Part shown: in pieces, positions 39,573 to 43,757 of the stretch
Position numbering within the stretch: the first letter of the stretch is position 1
How the letters are laid out: each line of letters opens with the position of its first letter
DNA from: Candidatus Gastranaerophilales bacterium
GTDB taxonomy: Bacteria; Cyanobacteriota; Vampirovibrionia; Gastranaerophilales; Gastranaerophilaceae
Assembly: GCA_944323215.1 (NCBI GenBank)
Contig: CALURS010000002.1
Span: forward strand, 1 to 43,757
Reading direction: 5' to 3'
Length of the DNA stretch: 43,757 nt
Notes under the pieces: model-generated
Told to the model about the DNA's origin: nothing
The model's input: only the letters and a program-made list of their open reading frames with translations
The model's database searches: none
Position numbers and translations under genes: made by a program

Positions 39573-41489
39573 ATGAAAATAAACGTTCTTCCAAGTGAAA
39601 TTTATAATAAAATAAGCGCCGGAGAGGTTGTTGAAAGACCAGCAAATGTTGTAAAAGAGTTGGTTGAAAATAGCATTGATGGTGGCGCAACAAAAATTAA
39701 TATAGAAATTTTTGGCGGTGGAATAAAAAAAATAATAGTATCAGACAACGGATGTGGAATATCTTCTGATGATATCGAAAAGGCTTTTTTACCTCATTCA
39801 ACTAGCAAAATAACTAAAGAAGAGGATCTATATTCAATTTCCTCATTAGGTTTTCGTGGAGAAGCATTGGCAAGTATTTCTGCGGTTAGCAAAATTGAAA
39901 TTTATTCAAAAGTAGAAGATGAGCCAACTGGAACATTATTAAAAATTAATGGGGGAAAAATAGAGGAAAAAAGGGAAATAGGATTTGAAACGGGAACAAG
40001 ACTTGTTGTGAATGATTTGTTTTATAATACTCCGGTTAGGTTAAAATTTTTAAAAAAACCAAAATCAGAGGAATTAGAAATAACTAATTTAATGGCAAAA
40101 ATAATTATGGCAAATCCTCAGATTTCATTTAAATATTATGTTGATGAGAAAGTAATATATACAACATTCGGTAATGGATTGGCTGAGGCTATGTATATCA
40201 TTTACGGAAAAGAAACTTATAATAATTTGCTTGAAGTTAATTATGAACAAGATAATATCAATGTTTTCGGATACATTGCAAAGCCAACTTTTTCAAAACC
40301 AAATAGATCATATCAAACTTTATTTGTGAATGGTCGAGTTGTAACAAACTACATGGTTTCAGCTGCTGTTCAAGATGCACTTGAAGGTTATATTATGAAA
40401 GGTAAATTTCCTCTTTATGCTTTAAATATAACTTTACCTTTTAATACTGTTGATGTTAATGTTCATCCAACAAAACAAGAAGTAAAATTTGAATATCCTA
40501 ACAAAATTTATTCTATAATCAATAATGCAATTTTTAAAACAGTTTCTAAAGCTAATTATATTCAAAATACCGAGATAAACCAGCAAGAAAAATCATTAAA
40601 AAATGAAATAGAAATAAATGAAAAAAATAAATATTTAAATTTAATAAAAAATATAAAAAATACTGACAATAATATTGAATTAAAAAGTAATGAAAATTTC
40701 CTGTCTAAAATTATTTCGGAAAAATACATTAATTCTTTAGAAATTAATAATACAAAAAATAACGAAAAAGAAGAAAAACATGAAGAAAATAATAAAAATA
40801 AATTCGATAATTTTATTTTTAAAGAAATAGAAATAAATTCTGAAATAATTTCTGAAAAAAAACAAGAAAATATACAAAATAATTATAAAATAAGCCAAGA
40901 AAATTTTAATATATTCAAAAATTATAAAATAATTGGTATTTTGTTTAAAACATACATATTAATTGAAAACGAAAACTGTCTTTTTATTATCGATCAGCAT
41001 GCCGCCCACGAGCGACAACTTTATGACAAATATATGGCGGAAATGGAAAATAATAAAATTCCAAACCAACAACTGTTAACCCCTTTTGTTTTTACAACAA
41101 ATTTTAAAGAAACATTATTTTTGAATGAAAATCTTAAATTGCTTCAAAATTTTGGAATTGAAATTTCAGAATTTGGAGAAAATTCTTTTAAAGTCTCTTC
41201 TGTTCCTATGGTTTTAGCTAATATCAATTTATCGGATTTTTTTTCCAATATTTTAAATGACATTTCTTCATATCTAAAAAAACCAATATCTTTTTTAAAA
41301 GATATAATAGCTAGAGCGGCATGTAGAGCAGCGGTTAAGGCTGGGGATAATTTAACAGATGTTGAAATAGAGAAATTACTAAGCAAATTTAACGACGAAG
41401 ATAATGTGTTATTATGCCCTCATGGGCGCCCAATAATTATTAAATTTAATAAAACCGAAATTGAAAAATGGTTTAAAAGAATTGTTTAG
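39573..41489 (+). CDS. mutL: DNA mismatch repair protein MutL, endonuclease type
   Basis: This 638-residue protein links MutS to strand removal. The GHKL ATPase has the catalytic Glu29 and Asn33 (KELVENSIDGGAT), DNGCGI (58-63) and GFRGEAL (93-99). A low-complexity Lys/Asn/Glu linker spans about 333-448. The C-terminal domain carries the metal-binding endonuclease motif DQHAAHE (474-480), with Asp485 where the motif normally ends in Glu, plus ACRAAVKAGD and CPHGRP (615-620). QQLLTP is a likely beta-clamp-binding motif. This is the nicking type of MutL found in bacteria without MutH. AGGAG, overlapping the mutS stop, lies 6 nt before the ATG. An A8 run (40855-40862) lies in the linker. Confidence 0.97.
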   Translation: MKINVLPSEIYNKISAGEVVERPANVVKELVENSIDGGATKINIEIFGGGIKKIIVSDNGCGISSDDIEKAFLPHSTSKITKEEDLYSISSLGFRGEALASISAVSKIEIYSKVEDEPTGTLLKINGGKIEEKREIGFETGTRLVVNDLFYNTPVRLKFLKKPKSEELEITNLMAKIIMANPQISFKYYVDEKVIYTTFGNGLAEAMYIIYGKETYNNLLEVNYEQDNINVFGYIAKPTFSKPNRSYQTLFVNGRVVTNYMVSAAVQDALEGYIMKGKFPLYALNITLPFNTVDVNVHPTKQEVKFEYPNKIYSIINNAIFKTVSKANYIQNTEINQQEKSLKNEIEINEKNKYLNLIKNIKNTDNNIELKSNENFLSKIISEKYINSLEINNTKNNEKEEKHEENNKNKFDNFIFKEIEINSEIISEKKQENIQNNYKISQENFNIFKNYKIIGILFKTYILIENENCLFIIDQHAAHERQLYDKYMAEMENNKIPNQQLLTPFVFTTNFKETLFLNENLKLLQNFGIEISEFGENSFKVSSVPMVLANINLSDFFSNILNDISSYLKKPISFLKDIIARAACRAAVKAGDNLTDVEIEKLLSKFNDEDNVLLCPHGRPIIIKFNKTEIEKWFKRIV

Positions 41490-41497
41490 GAGTCAAT

Positions 41498-42403
41498 TTG
41501 AAAAAAGATGTAATTATTATTTTTGGGCCAACAGGAGTTGGTAAAAGTAAAATAGCAGTTGAAGTTGCAAAAAAAATTGATGGTGAAATCATTTCTTGCG
41601 ACAGTATGCAAATTTATAAAAAATTAAACATAGGAACAGCTAAAATAAGCGAAGATGAAAAACAGGGTGTTCCACATTATTTAATAGATATCATTTCACC
41701 AAATGATGAATTTAGTGTTGGAAGCTATGTTAAGCTTGCTGAAAAAAAAATAAATGAAATATTAATTCGGAATAAAACACCTATTATTGTTGGTGGCACA
41801 GGATTATATATTAAATCATTAATAAATTCTTACGATTTTGGTAATGTAAAAAAAGATGAAAAATTAAGGGCTGAATACAAAAAAATTTTAGAAGAAAAAG
41901 GCAATAAATACTTACACGAAATTTTGCAAAAAAAAGATGAAAATATGGCAAAAAAAATTCATTTTAATGATACAAAAAAAGTTATAAGAGCTTTAGAAAT
42001 AATTGACAACAAAGATGCCATTAAAATTGATATTGACAATAAAAGAGATTATAATTATATTTTGTTTGGGCTTTTTTTGCCAAGAGAAAAAATCTATGAA
42101 AAAATTAATGAGAGAACAGAAGAAATGTTTAGGCAAGGTTTAGTTAACGAAGTTAAAGAGTTAATAAACGATGGCGTTAATGTTAATAGTCAAAGTATGC
42201 AAGGAATAGGGTATAAAGAGATTTTATTTGGGTTAAAAAATAATTGGTCAAATCAACAAATGATAAATTTAATTCAGCAAAAAACAAGGAATTATGCTAA
42301 AAGGCAATTAACTTTTATGCGCGGCTTTAAAAATTTAATTTGGATAGACGCACTGCAAGGAACAAATAAAATAATTGAGGTATTAAATGATAAGAGAAAT
42401 TGA
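41498..42403 (+). CDS. miaA: tRNA dimethylallyltransferase MiaA
   Basis: MiaA transfers a dimethylallyl group to N6 of A37 in tRNAs reading UNN codons, which is the step before MiaB. The 301-residue protein has the P-loop GPTGVGKS (10-17), DSMQIY with Asp35 and Ser36, VGGTGLYIKSL around Thr101, and the C-terminal RNA-contacting region TRNYAKRQLTFMRG. The length is normal for the family. Translation appears to start at TTG: AGGAG (41488-41492), which overlaps the mutL TAG stop, is 5 nt upstream, and no ATG fits. The gene ends at TGA and overlaps the next gene by 17 nt. Confidence 0.96.
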   Translation: MKKDVIIIFGPTGVGKSKIAVEVAKKIDGEIISCDSMQIYKKLNIGTAKISEDEKQGVPHYLIDIISPNDEFSVGSYVKLAEKKINEILIRNKTPIIVGGTGLYIKSLINSYDFGNVKKDEKLRAEYKKILEEKGNKYLHEILQKKDENMAKKIHFNDTKKVIRALEIIDNKDAIKIDIDNKRDYNYILFGLFLPREKIYEKINERTEEMFRQGLVNEVKELINDGVNVNSQSMQGIGYKEILFGLKNNWSNQQMINLIQQKTRNYAKRQLTFMRGFKNLIWIDALQGTNKIIEVLNDKRN

Positions 42404-43598
42404 AAAACATGAAAAAAAATTAAAAAAAATATTTTTCTATATTGATGAGATAGCTTTATATAATCAGAAAAAAGTTTTAAATGCTTTTCAAAAAAATAAA
42501 ATAAGCTCTAATCACTTTTATGGTACAACTGGTTATGGCTACGATGATAATGGCAGGGAAGCGCTAAATAAAGTGTTTGCAGATTCTTTTGGGGCGGAAA
42601 AAGCCATTGTCTCTCCTTATATAACTTGTGGCTCACATGCTATTTCTATAGTTTTATTTGGACTTTTAAGGCCAAATGACATAATATTATCTGTTACAGG
42701 AAAACCATACGATACCTTAGATGAAACAATTTTTGGCGGCGAAGACAACATTGGTTCATTAAAAGATTTTAACATAAAATATGAAGAAGTTGATTTTAAA
42801 AATAAAGACTTAGATTACGAAAATATTATAAAAGCTTTAGAGCAATTTAAGCCTAAAATCGTTTATATACAAAGATCTAAAGGCTATTCTTCAAGAAACG
42901 CATTATCAATTGATGACATAAAAAAAATAATTAAAATAGCTAAACAAAAAAGTCCTGCAAGTATTATTGTGGTTGATAATTGCTATGGTGAATTTGTTGA
43001 AAAACTTGAACCAACCGATGTTGGAGCAGATATAATAGCAGGTTCTTTAATAAAAAATCCTGGAGGAGGATTAGCTTCAACTGGAGGATATATAGCTGGT
43101 AAGAGACAATATATAGATATAATTTCATGTAGATTAACATCACCATCTCTTAAATTAGAGGTGGGATCGTATGAGCGAGGCTATAGGGAGTTCTTTCAAG
43201 GACTGTTTTTAGCTCCACACGTAGTTAAAGAAGCAATTAAAGGGGGATATTTAATAGGGGAAGTTCTACAAGAAAAAGGAGCAAAAATATTTCCGCCTTC
43301 AAACCAAATTCCAGGAGATATAATTAAATCAATAAAATTTAACGATGAAGAAAAAATGGTTAAATTTGTTCAAAAAATTCAAAAATATTCTCCTATAGAC
43401 AGCTATGTTGTTCCCATGCCATGGAGTATGCCAGGGTATAGCGATAAAATAATAATGGCAGCAGGAACATTTGTTTCAGGAGCATCAATAGAGCTTTCAT
43501 GCGACGGCCCTGTTAAACCGCCATACATTGCATACCTACAAGGAGGATTAACATACGAACAAACAAAATTAATAGCAATTGAATTATTAAAAGAATAA
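42387..43598 (+). CDS. ynbB: Methionine gamma-lyase-like PLP enzyme (YnbB/'aluminium resistance' family)
   Basis: This 403-residue protein belongs to the fold-type I PLP-enzyme family that in Firmicutes commonly follows miaA, named variously as methionine gamma-lyase-like or aluminium resistance protein. GTTGYGYDDNGREALNKVFA near the N-terminus and the Schiff-base segment GSLIKNPGGGLASTGGY identify it, with Lys223 as the probable PLP lysine and DNCYGEF supplying the cofactor-binding Asp. The catalysed reaction is not known from the sequence. The ATG lies 17 nt inside miaA with GAGG (42377-42380) 6 nt upstream, so it is probably translationally coupled to miaA. The length and motifs look complete. 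Confidence 0.9.
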   Translation: MIREIEKHEKKLKKIFFYIDEIALYNQKKVLNAFQKNKISSNHFYGTTGYGYDDNGREALNKVFADSFGAEKAIVSPYITCGSHAISIVLFGLLRPNDIILSVTGKPYDTLDETIFGGEDNIGSLKDFNIKYEEVDFKNKDLDYENIIKALEQFKPKIVYIQRSKGYSSRNALSIDDIKKIIKIAKQKSPASIIVVDNCYGEFVEKLEPTDVGADIIAGSLIKNPGGGLASTGGYIAGKRQYIDIISCRLTSPSLKLEVGSYERGYREFFQGLFLAPHVVKEAIKGGYLIGEVLQEKGAKIFPPSNQIPGDIIKSIKFNDEEKMVKFVQKIQKYSPIDSYVVPMPWSMPGYSDKIIMAAGTFVSGASIELSCDGPVKPPYIAYLQGGLTYEQTKLIAIELLKE

Positions 43599-43632
43599 TA
43601 TAATATTGGTGTTAAAAAATTGATAAAAATTG

Positions 43633-43661
43633 TTGACACATTAGTAAAAATAGTGTAATAT
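43633..43661 (+). promoter_or_regulatory. Promoter of tRNA-Pro
   Basis: A perfect -35 TTGACA (43633-43638) and -10 TAATAT (43656-43661) are separated by 17 nt, ending 19 nt before the mature tRNA. The flanking TGTTGACA and the spacer sequence AAAATAGTGT are shared with the rpoB promoter. Confidence 0.8.
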
Positions 43662-43680
43662 AACTTTTGCTTAAATGTTT

Positions 43681-43756
43681 CGGGGTGTAGCGCAGTTGGT
43701 AGCGCACGTGGTTTGGGACCATGGGGCCGGGAGTTCGAGTCTCTTCACCCCGACCA
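43681..43756 (+). tRNA. tRNA-Pro (anticodon UGG)
   Basis: The 76-nt cloverleaf is complete. The acceptor arms CGGGGTG and CACCCCG pair perfectly. The D stem is GCGC/GCGC, the anticodon stem is CGTGG/CCATG with loop TTTGGGA (anticodon TGG at 43714-43716 and G37), and the T arm is GGGAG-TTCGAGT-CTCTT with two G-U pairs. The discriminator is A, and CCA is encoded at 43754-43756. UGG can read all or most proline codons by wobble. The window ends one base later. Confidence 0.97.
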
Positions 43757-43757
43757 A

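Noticed and set aside
42401-42403. Possible reassignment of TGA to tryptophan in this AT-rich genome
   Set aside because: miaA ends properly at this TGA with a normal C-terminus, and the conserved tryptophans checked in the window are TGG.

Overview
The window is strongly AT-rich bacterial chromosome using the standard bacterial code (miaA ends at TGA, and tryptophan is TGG). The order miaB-mutS-mutL-miaA-(methionine gamma-lyase-like PLP enzyme), the Firmicutes-like RpoB/RpoC, the endonuclease-type MutL and the lipobox signal peptides point to an uncultured low-GC clostridial-type Firmicute. I cannot assign a genus from the sequence.

Layout. (1) 123-848, minus strand: a TtcA-family tRNA thiolase. 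(2) 1056-28292, plus strand: two consecutive giant lipoprotein genes of 5807 and about 3259 codons, 33 nt apart. They make up more than 60% of the window. Both encode a lipobox signal peptide, bacterial Ig-like (Big) regions and several blocks of GLUG-type repeats. The first protein follows the domain order of the second and then adds about 1,650 residues. (3) 28293-35785: rpoB and rpoC with a near-consensus promoter, a leader containing a terminator-like hairpin, and a strong intrinsic terminator after rpoC. The usual neighbours (rplJ/rplL upstream, rpsL/rpsG/fusA downstream) are absent. (4) 35786-43598: a tight operon of miaB (without its TRAM domain), mutS, mutL, miaA and the PLP enzyme. 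(5) 43681-43756: tRNA-Pro(UGG) with its own promoter.

How the genes fit together. MiaA and MiaB act in sequence on A37 of tRNAs reading UNN codons, and TtcA would thiolate C32 of the same anticodon loop. MutS and MutL form the methyl-independent mismatch repair pathway. RpoB and RpoC are the RNA polymerase core. The giant lipoproteins look like an accessory surface (adhesion or host-interaction) locus placed directly upstream of essential polymerase genes.

The least explained content is the giant tandem lipoprotein locus, with its G-tracts, in-gene repeats, a helical insert and a truncated last module. Other points of note are the rpoB leader, a Gln at the rifampicin-site position normally occupied by His, a TRAM-less MiaB, and two tRNA-modification genes whose promoters predict leaderless mRNAs. 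No mobile element, CRISPR array or phage gene was seen, and no gene-free stretch exceeds 300 nt.
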